Below, one piece after another: positions 8,037 to 17,215 of a stretch of 64,000 bases of DNA. Under the pieces are notes generated by a model. It saw only the letters and a program-made list of their open reading frames with translations. It did not search any database and was not told where the DNA came from. The position numbers and the translations under genes were made by a program. This stretch comes from Polaromonas sp. 39-63-25 (GTDB lineage: Bacteria > Pseudomonadota > Gammaproteobacteria > Burkholderiales > Burkholderiaceae_C): assembly GCF_002278925.1 (NCBI RefSeq), contig NZ_NCJH01000014.1:1-64000 (forward strand), given 5' to 3'. The stretch's first letter is position 1. Each line of letters begins with the position of its first letter.

Positions 8037-8792
8037 ATGACCCAGCACCTCGCCCTGATAGAAAAAACCCAAAGCCTGATTGCGGCCGGCGACATCGTGG
8101 GCGCCGAGTCGGCCCTGGTCACGCTGGCCGACACCGAAGGGGATGCCGCGCTGATGGTGGTGCTGGAGCAACTGCCGCCCAAGGACATCCTGGCCGTCAT
8201 CCGCGAATACGACCATTCGAAGGAGTCGGTGGTCAGCCTGCTGGTGTCGCCCGCGCAGTTCGCCCGCGCCGTGGTGATCGAAAAGCTCTACAAGGACCTG
8301 ACCCGCACCCATCTGCGCGGCATGGTCAACGCAGTCATCTTCCGGGACGACGCCGACCCGCTGGACTTTCTCAATGCGATTGGCGACCTGGACGGCGGCA
8401 GCGAGGCCCTCGCCGACTATTTTTCCGACCAATGGAGCCGGGTCGAGGGTTTTGCCCGCAGCGGCAGCTTCGAGGCGGCGGACGAGTACGGCAAGATGCT
8501 GTCCCAGGCGGCCCTGCTGGCCTCGGCCTACGAGAAACCGCGTGTCCAGCAGGATGAAATCGCCGACCATGACTGGATGGAACTCGCCTGGATTCTGCGT
8601 TACGAACTGCCGGACCTGTTCATCGAGATGCTGATGGTGCTGCGCGCCAAGGTCAGTGCTCACCAGGCGGCCGCTTCCGAGGATGAAGACGAGGAAGACG
8701 CCGAGGACGACGGCAAGGTCGAGACCGGCGACACCGACCGTGGCAAGGCCACACCGACGGCGCGCGAGTCCGACGAGGAATCGGCGATCTGA
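8037..8792 (+). CDS. hypothetical protein, J-domain cluster gene 3
   Basis: A 251-residue unrecognised soluble protein. The first about 200 residues are rich in helix-forming repeats of the type LALIEKTQSLIAAGDIVGAESAL and LEQLPPKDILAVIREYDHSKESV, which could be a small alpha-solenoid. The last about 45 residues are acidic (DEDEEDAEDDGKVETGD). It lies 33 bases downstream of the previous gene and 31 bases before the next, all in the same direction. No catalytic motif is visible. Confidence 0.7.
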   Translation: MTQHLALIEKTQSLIAAGDIVGAESALVTLADTEGDAALMVVLEQLPPKDILAVIREYDHSKESVVSLLVSPAQFARAVVIEKLYKDLTRTHLRGMVNAVIFRDDADPLDFLNAIGDLDGGSEALADYFSDQWSRVEGFARSGSFEAADEYGKMLSQAALLASAYEKPRVQQDEIADHDWMELAWILRYELPDLFIEMLMVLRAKVSAHQAAASEDEDEEDAEDDGKVETGDTDRGKATPTARESDEESAI

Positions 8793-8823
8793 ACCCCATC
8801 ATCTCCTGACCGAAGCAAACACC

Positions 8824-10035
8824 GTGTCCACGCCTTCCGCCGTCTCGCTGTACGATGCCCGACCTTTTTTCGAAAAGGCGCTGCAGCATGGCGTGCAACA
8901 CGGCATCCTTGGTCCGGAAAAAATCGAGGCCATGCGTATCGAGGGCCCCAAGGGCATGGTGCAGATCGCGCGTTATTTCGGCAACGAGTTTTTGCGCCCG
9001 GAGCTTGAAAAGGCCCGCGACCGCATGGTCAACCTGATCAGCATTTACCTGGAAAGCAGCTGCGGCGGCGACTTGAAGCAGGCGGCCGAGTCGCTGCGTG
9101 ATTTTTCCCTGCTGTCGCGCTCCAAGGGCGGCTCTGACATGCTCAAGGCGCTGATCGCCATGCCGCAGAACAGCCACTTCGGCATGAACGAACGCGGCGG
9201 CTTCCGCGACGAACACATTCCGCTGCTGGCCAAATGGTCGCTGCGCAGCCTGGCCGACTACCAGGCCGAACTCGCCCGGCGCAGCCAGGTGGCGCAGGTG
9301 GTGGACGCGGCCTTGTGGCTGGCCGGCGAACTGGGCATGGACGCCGACGAGCTTGACGAGGCCGGCAAGGACGCCGAGGCCGTGATCCGCACCGCCTTGC
9401 TGGCGCTGGCAGTGGGCCGCATCGAGATGCCCGACTGGATCGCGTTCGAGAAGATGATCGTTGCCCTGCGCAAAAAACATGGGGCTGCCCCGGCGGCGTT
9501 GCCTGTCGCCTTGCCCAAAAAACTGCCTGCCCATCTTCATGGCGTGGTGGAGCTCGTGCGCCAGTCCGTGATGACCGACGTGCCGAAAATCCTCGACCGC
9601 GCCCTGCCGGTGCGCCAGCTGTTTGACCGCAGCCCAGCGTTCATGGGCCGGTATTTCTGGGTCGAAGACGCTTTGGCCGAAGTCGACCACCACGACCGCC
9701 AGGCGTCGGCGGCCTGGAACAAGGTCACCGGCGGCAACAGCGATGATGGTTCTCTGCTGACCTTGTTGCTGTGCGTCGCCGCCGGCGCCACGCCCAAAAC
9801 GATGCTGACCGAAAAAGGCGCCGCGACCCTGGTGCGCAAGATCTGGAAATCAGGTTTCCATCCCGCACTGGCCCACCAGTACATCGTGGATCACGCCCCG
9901 GCGCAACACCAGGAGGCCTACACCAGCTTGTGGGAAGAGTTTGTGCAGGAGGCGCAGCCCACGCTGCAAAGCGATGCGGTTCACGCGCTCAATGACGCTG
10001 TGGCGCTGCTGCGGCGGGAATGTCATGTGCAGTAG
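8824..10035 (+). CDS. hypothetical protein, J-domain cluster gene 4
   Basis: A 403-residue unrecognised protein. The GTG at 8824 (VSTPSAVSLYDARPFFEKAL) is preferred because the frame further upstream translates the acidic end of the previous gene out of frame into Arg/Pro/Thr-rich sequence. It looks soluble and helical throughout (DFSLLSRSKGGSDMLKALIA, LLTLLLCVAAGATPKTMLTE). The later part has short segments such as RNSDFGMNE-like and HPALAHQYIVDHAPAQH without a recognisable active site. It ends the cluster and is followed by repeat-filled DNA. Confidence 0.68.
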   Translation: MSTPSAVSLYDARPFFEKALQHGVQHGILGPEKIEAMRIEGPKGMVQIARYFGNEFLRPELEKARDRMVNLISIYLESSCGGDLKQAAESLRDFSLLSRSKGGSDMLKALIAMPQNSHFGMNERGGFRDEHIPLLAKWSLRSLADYQAELARRSQVAQVVDAALWLAGELGMDADELDEAGKDAEAVIRTALLALAVGRIEMPDWIAFEKMIVALRKKHGAAPAALPVALPKKLPAHLHGVVELVRQSVMTDVPKILDRALPVRQLFDRSPAFMGRYFWVEDALAEVDHHDRQASAAWNKVTGGNSDDGSLLTLLLCVAAGATPKTMLTEKGAATLVRKIWKSGFHPALAHQYIVDHAPAQHQEAYTSLWEEFVQEAQPTLQSDAVHALNDAVALLRRECHVQ

Positions 10036-10089
10036 GCGCTTGCCGCCTGTGGTGTCGGCAAACGTATTTTTAAAAGCGATTCAGGGTCG

Positions 10090-10132
10090 CAGCCCTTATT
10101 GATAGGGCGTAGACAGCTATTGAATTTATAGC
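10090..10132 (-). repeat. dispersed palindromic element (copy 3)
   Basis: A cagccctta...gggcgtagaca arm is followed by GCTAT-TGAATTT-ATAGC (10116-10132). The 17-base hairpin core is identical to the one inside aceE at 49728-49744. Confidence 0.75.
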
Positions 10133-10150
10133 AAATGTTTTCTGTGGCTT

Positions 10151-10179
10151 GTCATCCCGGACTTGAGCCGGGATCCATG
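10151..10179. repeat. GTCATCCCGG-type palindromic repeat
   Basis: It contains ATCCCGGACTTGAGCCGGGAT, shown here in two parts: ATCCCGG and CCGGGAT around a short loop. This is one half of the 54-bp element seen at 46037-46090, and a repeat type widespread in proteobacterial spacers. Confidence 0.65.
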
Positions 10180-10195
10180 CGGGCGTTCCTCTGAC

Positions 10196-10660
10196 TCCGT
10201 TCGGGCTGAGCGTGTCGAAGCCTGCGCAAGCTTGCGCGGTTGGGGGTCTTCCAGCAAGCCGGGGGTTGCCCGGCGGCAACTCACTTTCTTTTTGCGTCGC
10301 CAAAAAGAAAGTAAGCAAAGAAAAAAGGCGACCCGATGGTCTGGATCCCTTCGCTTCGCTGCGGGCAACCTGCGGTGCTCGGTAAAAGCGGGGTCTGGCT
10401 AAACTCGCTTCGCTCAAACAACGCCAGCCCTGATCCGCTTTTGCCAGTGCTCCTCGGCCCAGCCCGACGGGTGGGGAACAAATGCGGGTTCGGGATCGGG
10501 TCCGGGGAGGCCTGACGCGCGCAGCGCATCAGGTCGGGCGCACGGGGCCGTCATGTTTGCACTCGGGTGCAGCACACGCGGCCAAATGAAGTCCCCCTCC
10601 ATCGCCCAGCGGGGCGAGGGCAGGGGATAGGGGTGGGAGTGGGGAGTTGGTCCTACTGTC
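10196..10660 (+). repeat. large composite repeat, copy D1
   Basis: About 465 bp of intergenic DNA that recurs in opposite orientation at 25727-26187. Shared landmarks, in order: a cgttcgggctgag...tcgaagcc segment, a hairpin ACTTTCTTTTTG/CAAAAAGAAAGT (10283-10312), cccgatggtctgga, cggtgctcggtaaaagcgggg, cctgatccgctttt, cggcccagcccgacggg, cgcggccaaatgaag, and a terminal block ending ggggagttgg tcctactgtc. Short frames inside it on both strands are not genes. Together with copies of two other repeats it fills almost all of the 10036-10702 spacer. Confidence 0.8.
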
Positions 10661-10702
10661 AGAAGGGAACCCGAGGCGGAGGGTGATGCCGGCGTGGCTG
10701 CT

Positions 10703-11746
10703 TCAAAGAATCCGGTTGAACCAAAGCAAGGACAACGAAGCCGACAGCAGTGCCAGCACCGAAGCCACCAGCGCCAGCAAGCCCGAAATTTCGGTTTCCT
10801 TTTTCACCACGGTCAGGCGCGAACTCAAGGTTTCGTAGACCTTCTTCAGGTCCGCCGCCGTGCCGGCATAGAAGTATTCGGCCTGGGTCTTGTTGGCAAT
10901 GGCCTTGAGGGTTTCCTCGTCGAGCCTGACGCGCATGGACCAGCCTTCAAAACCGATGGTCTCGCCGTCGACCGTGCCCACGCCCACGGTGTAGATGCGC
11001 ACGCCACGGTCGGCCGCCATCTTGGCGGCTTCCAGGGAGTCCACCCCTGTGGTGCGCTGGCCGTCGGTCAGCAGGATGATGGCCGCCGAGGTGTAGGAGC
11101 CCGGTGCTACCGGTGTGAACTCCTTCTTCGGCTCTTTCGGCGCCTGGTCAATCGCGATGCCGCTGTTGCGGTTGCGGCCGTAGGTCAGCGACGCCAGGTC
11201 GATGCCTGCATCGGGAAACAGCTCGGCCAGCGAAACGACGATGGCGTTGCCGATGGCCGTGGCGCGTTGCAGCTGGAACTTGTCGATGGCTGCGACCAGG
11301 TCTTCGCGGCTCAGGGTGGGCGACTGCACCACCGAGGCAGTGCCTGCAAACGCGACAATGCCGACCCGCACGCTGCGCGGCAGCTCGGCCAGAAAGGCCT
11401 TGGCGGCGTTTTGCGAGGCGACCAGGCGGTTCGGCAACACGTCGGTGGCGCGCATGCTGCCCGACACGTCCATCGCCAGGATGATGGTTTCCTGCTGCAA
11501 CGGCAGGGTGACGACGGCAAACGGCCGCGCTGCAGCCAGCAGCATGGCGGCGATGGCCAGCAGAAACAGCAGCGGCGGGATGTGACGGCGCACGCTCTGC
11601 CCCGTGCCCATGGCTTCGCGCACGATGGACAGGCTGGCATAACGCAGCGCCATTTTCTTTTTGCGGCGCAGCAGCCACACATAGACCACCACCAGCAGGG
11701 GAAGGGCCAGCATCAGCCACAAAAACTGGGGCCAGAGAAAGGTCAT
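10703..11746 (-). CDS. vWA domain membrane protein (BatA-like)
   Basis: A 347-residue inner-membrane protein. Two N-terminal hydrophobic helices (FLWLMLALPLLVVVYVWLL and IPPLLFLLAIAAMLLAA) precede a von Willebrand A domain whose metal-ion-dependent adhesion site is intact: DVSGSM (about 92-97) and later LLTDGQ. A C-terminal helix (GLLALVASVLALLSASLSLLW) closes the protein. This is the BatA/BatB architecture found with MoxR and DUF58 genes; such sets assemble or protect periplasmic or membrane proteins, in some bacteria under oxidative stress. It is the last gene of the four-gene minus-strand operon, 19 bases after the DUF58 gene. Confidence 0.9.
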   Translation of the reverse strand: MTFLWPQFLWLMLALPLLVVVYVWLLRRKKKMALRYASLSIVREAMGTGQSVRRHIPPLLFLLAIAAMLLAAARPFAVVTLPLQQETIILAMDVSGSMRATDVLPNRLVASQNAAKAFLAELPRSVRVGIVAFAGTASVVQSPTLSREDLVAAIDKFQLQRATAIGNAIVVSLAELFPDAGIDLASLTYGRNRNSGIAIDQAPKEPKKEFTPVAPGSYTSAAIILLTDGQRTTGVDSLEAAKMAADRGVRIYTVGVGTVDGETIGFEGWSMRVRLDEETLKAIANKTQAEYFYAGTAADLKKVYETLSSRLTVVKKETEISGLLALVASVLALLSASLSLLWFNRIL

Positions 11747-11765
11747 GGGAGCATCTCCTTGGGGC

Positions 11766-12768
11766 TCACGCCGCCACCTTCAGGTGGCCGGGCAGCTTGC
11801 CGCGGCCACCTCGGCCGGCGGCACCCGAGACCTGGCCGCGGCGCTTGCGCAGCTCGGTGAAACGCATGATGGCGTCGACCAGGTCGCCGTCGGTGGACAA
11901 CTCCAGCGTGTCCACGCCGGCCTGCGCCAGCGCCTGGCGCAAGTCGGCTTCACGCTGCGCGGCAATGCGGGCAAAACGCTGGCGAAAGCCTGCGTCGTGG
12001 GTGTCGACCAGCAGCTGCTCGCCGGTTTCCGCATCGCGTATCGGGATCAGGCCGAGGTCGGGCAGTTCGAGTTCCAGCGGGTCCAGCAGGCGCACCGCCA
12101 CCACCTCGTGGCGCTGCGCCAGCTGCGCCAGCGCTTTTTCCCAGCCGGGTTCGCTGATGAAGTCGGACACCACAAACACCGTGGAGCGCCGGCGCAGCAA
12201 CTGGGCGGCCGAGCTCAAGAGTTCGTCGAGGCGGGTGGTGACTGTGCCGGTGGTGGCGGGACGGGTCTGCAGCGTGTGCAGCAACTGCAGCACATGCGCG
12301 CGCCCGCCGCGCGGCGGCAGAACGGTGTCTACACCGGCGCCGTACAGCATGGCGCCCACGCGGTTGCCGTGGCGTGTCAGCACGCGGGCCAGCACCGCCA
12401 CAAACTCGGCGGAGACCTGGCTTTTGCGCTGGTCGCCCGAACCAAAATCGACCGAGGGGCTCAGGTCCAGCAGGAACCAGCTGGCCATTTCGCGGTCCTC
12501 GGTGAACACACGCACATGCGGCGACTGCAGGCGCGCTGTCACGTTCCAGTCGATGTGGCGCACGTCGTCATGGTGCTGGTACTCGCGCAGGTCGGCCAGG
12601 TCCATGCCGGTGCCGCGCATCAAGGTGCGGTAGTCGCCCTGCAGCAGGCCGTCGAGCCGGCGCAGCACGGTCCATTCGAGACGGCGCAGCACATGCTCGG
12701 CGCTGCCAGCCTGCACCCGGGCCACCACAGCCTGGACGGGGGCTTCGACAGGCTCAGCCCGAACGGAT

Positions 12769-12788
<20 letters not shown>
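11766..12788 (-). CDS. DUF58 domain-containing protein
   Basis: A 340-residue soluble protein. The DUF58 signature RDYRTLMRGTGMDLADLREYQ-HHDDVRHIDWNVTAR (about residues 53-92) is followed by a vWA-like fold with DLSPSVDFGS. It overlaps the moxR stop by 20 bases, so the pair is translationally linked. Residues 8-16, SVRAEPVEA, are encoded by a copy of a widespread intergenic repeat (12741-12766) that has become part of the N-terminus. The real start could therefore differ, with translation beginning further down, but no better start codon is obvious. Confidence 0.88.
12741..12766 (-). repeat. intragenic copy of the TTCGACAGGCTCAGCCCGAA repeat
   Basis: The sequence ggcttcgacaggctcag... lies within the DUF58 gene and codes for SVRAEPVEA. 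Related copies are at 10198-10222, 26160-26187 and 60361-60386, where they are intergenic. Confidence 0.8.
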
Positions 12789-13779
<991 letters not shown>

Positions 13780-13790
13780 GGGGAGATCCT

Positions 13791-14690
13791 TCAGAAAGGG
13801 GGCAGGCCGACGGCGGAAGCAGCGTTTTCAATCGGCACGGCAAAGGCAATGCCGACAAAGCTGCGCTGCTGGTTGGGGTTGAGGATGGCGGTGACGATGC
13901 CGACCACCTCGCCGTCCATGGTGACCAGCGGGCCACCGGAGTTGCCGGGGTTGGCGGCCGCGTCGAACTGGATCAGGTTGCTCATTTCCTGTTTGCCTTC
14001 AGGCGAGCGGAAGGTGCGCTTGAGTCCGGAGATCACGCCAGCCGAGGCCGACGGCCCGATGCCGAAGGGGTAGCCGACGGCCAGGACATGGTCGCCGGGC
14101 GCCAGGTCGCCGGTGGAGCGCATGGTGGCCGCAATCATGTCGTCGGGGATCTTGTGGGCCTGCAGCACCGCCAGGTCGTTTTCGGGCTGGGCGCCGGTGA
14201 TGTGGGCGATGGACTCCAGCCCGTCGGAAAACACCACCTTGATGGTCTGCGCGCCCTGCACCACATGCAGGTTGGTCAGGATGATGCCTTTGTCCACAAT
14301 CACCACGCCGGTGCCGACGCCGTATTCCTCGTCTTCCTTGCCGTTCCTGCTTTTGCCGTAACCGGTGACGCGCACCACCGAGGGACGAATGGTGTCGTAG
14401 GCTTTGGCGACGGCCGAGGGCAACTGGGCGGTTTCCAGCGTTTTCAGGACGGCCGCATGGATGTCGGCCTGCGTCAACCTGCGCGGCTGCGGCCGCAGCG
14501 CCAGCGAGAGGCTGAGGACCAGTAACAGGGCCATCACGGCCAGGGCAGCCCAAAGAAGGCGGGGACTGGACAGCGAGAAAAAACGTGTTGCCGGGGCAGA
14601 TTCAGCGGCTGGCCCGGCTTGCGCCTGCTGCTCGTGCGCCTCCGCCGGAGGGGGGCTGCTGGAGCTGCTGTAGAGGGCTGGCCTGCGCAT
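13791..14690 (-). CDS. membrane-anchored trypsin-like serine protease without PDZ domain
   Basis: A 299-residue S1C-type (DegP/HtrA-like) protease. An N-terminal Ala/Ser/Pro-rich tail and one transmembrane segment (about 46-65) anchor a periplasmic protease domain with a complete triad: His132 (TNLHVVQG), Asp162 (ENDLAVLQ) and Ser241 (NPGNSGGPL). No PDZ domain follows; the chain stops soon after the protease domain. It is the first gene of an operon with moxR, DUF58 and vWA genes. I chose the ATG at 14690; a GTG at 14699 would add three residues. Confidence 0.88.
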   Translation of the reverse strand: MRRPALYSSSSSPPPAEAHEQQAQAGPAAESAPATRFFSLSSPRLLWAALAVMALLLVLSLSLALRPQPRRLTQADIHAAVLKTLETAQLPSAVAKAYDTIRPSVVRVTGYGKSRNGKEDEEYGVGTGVVIVDKGIILTNLHVVQGAQTIKVVFSDGLESIAHITGAQPENDLAVLQAHKIPDDMIAATMRSTGDLAPGDHVLAVGYPFGIGPSASAGVISGLKRTFRSPEGKQEMSNLIQFDAAANPGNSGGPLVTMDGEVVGIVTAILNPNQQRSFVGIAFAVPIENAASAVGLPPF

Positions 14691-14828
14691 CCGTGTCACC
14701 TGTGAAAAGGGTTTTCCGGGGATTTCCGGACTGACGAATGCACGGTATCACGTCTGCCCCAACCCTGCACATTCTTCAGGCATCCGTGGGGTCATCGCTG
14801 CTGGCCGGTGTTCAGGCATCATCGGGTC

Positions 14829-15677
14829 ATGCCCCGCTGGATAGATACTCATTGCCACCTCGATGCCCAAGACTTCGACAGCGACCGTGTCGCCGTGCGG
14901 GAGCGGGCGGCGGACGCCGGCGTGGTGCGTTGCGTTTTGCCGGCGGTCGGGGTGTTTGACTTTGCGGCCGTACGCACACTGGCGCACGCTTTTGGGGACA
15001 GTTATGCGCTCGGCATTCACCCGCTGTTTGTCGGCCAGGCAACAGATGGCGACCTGGCCTTGCTCGATGCCGAACTCACCCTGCGAAAAGCCGACGACCG
15101 GCTGGTTGCTGTGGGCGAAATCGGGCTCGACTATTTTGTCCCGGCCCTGACACAAAGCCCCTTGCGCGAGCGCCAGGAGTTTTTCTACCGCGAGCAACTG
15201 CTGCTGGCACGCAAACACGGCCTGCCGGTGATCCTGCATGTGCGCCGCTCCGCCGACAAACTGCTCAAGCACCTGCGCGAACTCGCGCCGCAGGACGGCT
15301 GGCGCGGAATAGCCCATGCTTTCAATGGCAGCCGGCAACAGGCCGATGAATTCCTCAAGCTGGGCCTCAAGCTCGGTTTTGGCGGGGCCGTCACCTTCGA
15401 GCCGGCGCGGCAGCTCAGGCGCCTGGCGGCCGAATTGCCGCTGGAGGCGCTGGTGCTGGAAACCGACTCGCCGGACATTCCGCCGCACTGGCTGTACGCC
15501 ACGGCGCAACAGCGCGGCGAGGGCCGGGCCCAGGGGCGCAACGAGCCGGCCGAGTTGCCGCGCATTGCCGCCGTGGTGGCTGAACTGCGTGGCATGACGG
15601 TCGACGCCCTGGCGCTGGCGACCACCGCCAACGCCGGCGCGGCGCTGCCCGGGCTGCAGGCCCTGTCCGCATGCTGA
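14829..15677 (+). CDS. TatD family metal-dependent hydrolase / DNase
   Basis: A 282-residue TIM-barrel hydrolase. The N-terminal metal ligands are in MPRWIDTHCHLDA (His8 and His10), later ones in GEIGLDYF, VILHVRRSADK and LVLETDSPDIPPHW (catalytic Asp). TatD-type proteins are 3'-5' exonucleases for single-stranded or damaged DNA and act in DNA repair or turnover. The ATG at 14829 matches the family start. The stop overlaps the following deoxyinosine glycosylase gene by 7 bases, linking two nucleic-acid maintenance enzymes. Confidence 0.92.
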   Translation: MPRWIDTHCHLDAQDFDSDRVAVRERAADAGVVRCVLPAVGVFDFAAVRTLAHAFGDSYALGIHPLFVGQATDGDLALLDAELTLRKADDRLVAVGEIGLDYFVPALTQSPLRERQEFFYREQLLLARKHGLPVILHVRRSADKLLKHLRELAPQDGWRGIAHAFNGSRQQADEFLKLGLKLGFGGAVTFEPARQLRRLAAELPLEALVLETDSPDIPPHWLYATAQQRGEGRAQGRNEPAELPRIAAVVAELRGMTVDALALATTANAGAALPGLQALSAC

Positions 15678-16168
15678 CCGGTCTGGCGCCGCTGGTCAGC
15701 AGCCGGACCCGCGTGCTCATCCTCGGCAGTTTCCCCGGCGTGGCCTCGCTGGCGGCGCAGCAGTACTACGGCCACCCGCAAAACCATTTCTGGAAAATTT
15801 TGCAGGCCATTTGGCCATCCAGCCCAATATCATCGGGCGGAGACAGCTATCAAAATCGTAGCAAATGGCTATTGGACAGGCAACTGGGCGTCTGGGACGT
15901 GTATGCCTCCTGCGAACGCGAGGGCAGCCTGGACAGCCGCATCCGCCAGCCGGTGGTCAACGATTTCGCAGCAATGCTGGTCCAGTGCCCGGCGCTGGAA
16001 GCCATTGCTCACAATGGGGGCGAGAGTTTCAAACACGCGCGCCACACCGCGCTGCTGGGCTTGCCTGTCTACAAGTTACCGTCCACCAGCCCGGCGAACG
16101 CGTCCTGGTCGTTCGAGCGCAAGCTGGCGGCCTGGCGCGAAGTCTTCGAAAAGCACGGCATGGTGTGA
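15671..16168 (+). CDS. DNA-deoxyinosine glycosylase (UDG superfamily family 6)
   Basis: A 165-residue enzyme of the hypoxanthine-DNA glycosylase family. LILGSFPGVASL (about 16-27) followed by QQYYGHPQNHFW (about 30-41) is the diagnostic N-terminal region, HNGGESF (about 114-120) carries the catalytic-loop Asn, and LPSTSPAN is the C-terminal DNA-intercalation motif. It removes deaminated adenine (hypoxanthine) from DNA. Residues about 47-64 (PSSPISSGGDSYQNRSK) are encoded by a copy of the dispersed palindromic element (15811-15862) that keeps the frame open, so this stretch is probably an insertion relative to homologues. It overlaps tatD by 7 bases. Confidence 0.88.
   Translation: MLTGLAPLVSSRTRVLILGSFPGVASLAAQQYYGHPQNHFWKILQAIWPSSPISSGGDSYQNRSKWLLDRQLGVWDVYASCEREGSLDSRIRQPVVNDFAAMLVQCPALEAIAHNGGESFKHARHTALLGLPVYKLPSTSPANASWSFERKLAAWREVFEKHGMV
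15811..15862 (-). repeat. dispersed palindromic element inside the glycosylase gene
   Basis: ttggccatccagccc...cgggcggagaca is followed by GCTAT-CAAAATCG-TAGC, the orientation of copy 1. It lies in frame in the deoxyinosine glycosylase gene and adds no stop codon. Confidence 0.75.
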
Positions 16169-16169
16169 T

Positions 16170-16334
16170 CTAGCGCAGCGTTGCACGCTATCTGGAACAT
16201 AAAAGCGCGTCTTTTGTGCCATGGCTGCGTTGCAAATCCGCGCGATACCTAGGGTATCGCTGTGGTTTGCGCCTTGCCCTGACCCAACATCCATCGCTTT
16301 TATTTGTTCCATCAAGCATGCAACACTGCACTAG
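16170..16334. mobile_element. 165-bp MITE-like palindromic element
   Basis: The ends are inverted repeats: CTAGCGCAGCGTTGCA on the left and, read on the other strand, CTAGTGCAGTGTTGCA on the right (14 of 16 match). Both continue into TGGAACA(AA)TAAAAGCG. The exact centre holds GCGATACC-TAG-GGTATCGC (16242-16260), a perfect 8-bp stem. The element begins one base after the glycosylase stop codon. CTAG occurs at both ends and may be a 4-bp target duplication or the tip of the repeat. It has no coding capacity. Confidence 0.7.
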
Positions 16335-16375
16335 CGTCCGGCATGCGCCGCCGTGCCAGGCGGCAGTGGGTGGAT

Positions 16376-16990
16376 TTATCCAATCGGCCCGATGGCGTTG
16401 ACCGTCTGGCGATAGTCGGATTCGTTGAGAACGAAGTCGCCGCGATCCCAGGCCAGTCCGCGCTGCATGCCATCTGTCTTTGCAACGTTGATGCGCGTGA
16501 CGTGGGGCTCATGAATGCCGACCAGGTTGACGGCAGGGTTGAACGCCAGAAACACGCCGCGCAGCGTGGCCTGCCGGCGAAGTCGCCGCCGCCCGTTCTC
16601 CATGTGGAACTGCCCCCATTCCTTCATGCACCACGGACTGTCCCGGTATTCGTCCGTGTACACAAAAAGCATGACTTGCGCCTCCATCATGGCGATCTTG
16701 TACATCCTGTTCCAGTCGGATTTCATTGCGCCTATGGGCCGCGCGCCTGTGGGGGAGCGCATGTGCGGCCGCATGTCGAGCGACACACTCGCCACGCCGT
16801 CAGGCGCGATGTCGTTCTGCGCAAATGTTTTGGCATGGCGCGTCGCACCGGACCGGGCCACCACGGAGTCCATGTACACCGCGTCCACCTGGTACAGGTT
16901 GTACTGTTTCATCAAGCGGTCACGCAGCCAGTTGGCGAAATTGGCCCCGTGGTTGGCCATGGCAAAACTGAGCAGAATTTTTGTGGACAC
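16376..16990 (-). CDS. TIR-like domain protein
   Basis: A 204-residue protein with features of a Toll/interleukin-1 receptor (TIR) domain. There is an N-terminal strand KILLSFA (4-10), a helix (ANWLRDRLMKQY), a second strand with VDAVYMDS (35-42), and the block MMEAQVMLFVYTDEYRDS followed by PWCMKEWGQF. In that block S118/W120/C121/E124 match the SxWCxxE segment that supplies the catalytic Glu of TIR NAD-cleaving enzymes. A roughly 40-residue insertion (50-95) separates the strands. Bacterial TIR proteins act in antiphage defence or as NADase effectors; which applies here is unknown. The GTG start at 16990 matches the domain start; a longer frame runs into the opposite-strand methyltransferase-like gene. 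The MITE-like element lies just downstream. Confidence 0.65.
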   Translation of the reverse strand: MSTKILLSFAMANHGANFANWLRDRLMKQYNLYQVDAVYMDSVVARSGATRHAKTFAQNDIAPDGVASVSLDMRPHMRSPTGARPIGAMKSDWNRMYKIAMMEAQVMLFVYTDEYRDSPWCMKEWGQFHMENGRRRLRRQATLRGVFLAFNPAVNLVGIHEPHVTRINVAKTDGMQRGLAWDRGDFVLNESDYRQTVNAIGPIG

Positions 16991-17215
16991 CGGTTTTCCT
17001 TTCCCTGGATGCGCCGCATTATGGAAAAGTTGTCCGGCGCGGTCAAATTTTTCCCGGAAGATGGCGTGCCAGCGCCATGCCCTTCCCTGTGGTTGCGGGC
17101 ACTTGCGGCCGGTGGGTACACTTTGAGCCTTTGACGCTGGCCGTTGAACAGTCACCCTGTTCCGGGCGGGCCGACAAGCCCGGCCGCGTTCAGCGCCAGT
17201 ATCCAGATTGAACCG

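Noticed and set aside
6906-8663. A 585-codon minus-strand frame opposite the lolD and J-domain cluster genes
   Set aside because: It is antisense to well supported genes and its translation is rich in His, Gln and Arg, as expected from the complement of high-GC codons.
10070-10602. Several short frames on both strands after the J-domain cluster
   Set aside because: They fall inside the repeat block and look like translations of the repeats, with equivalents in the copy at 25727-26187.
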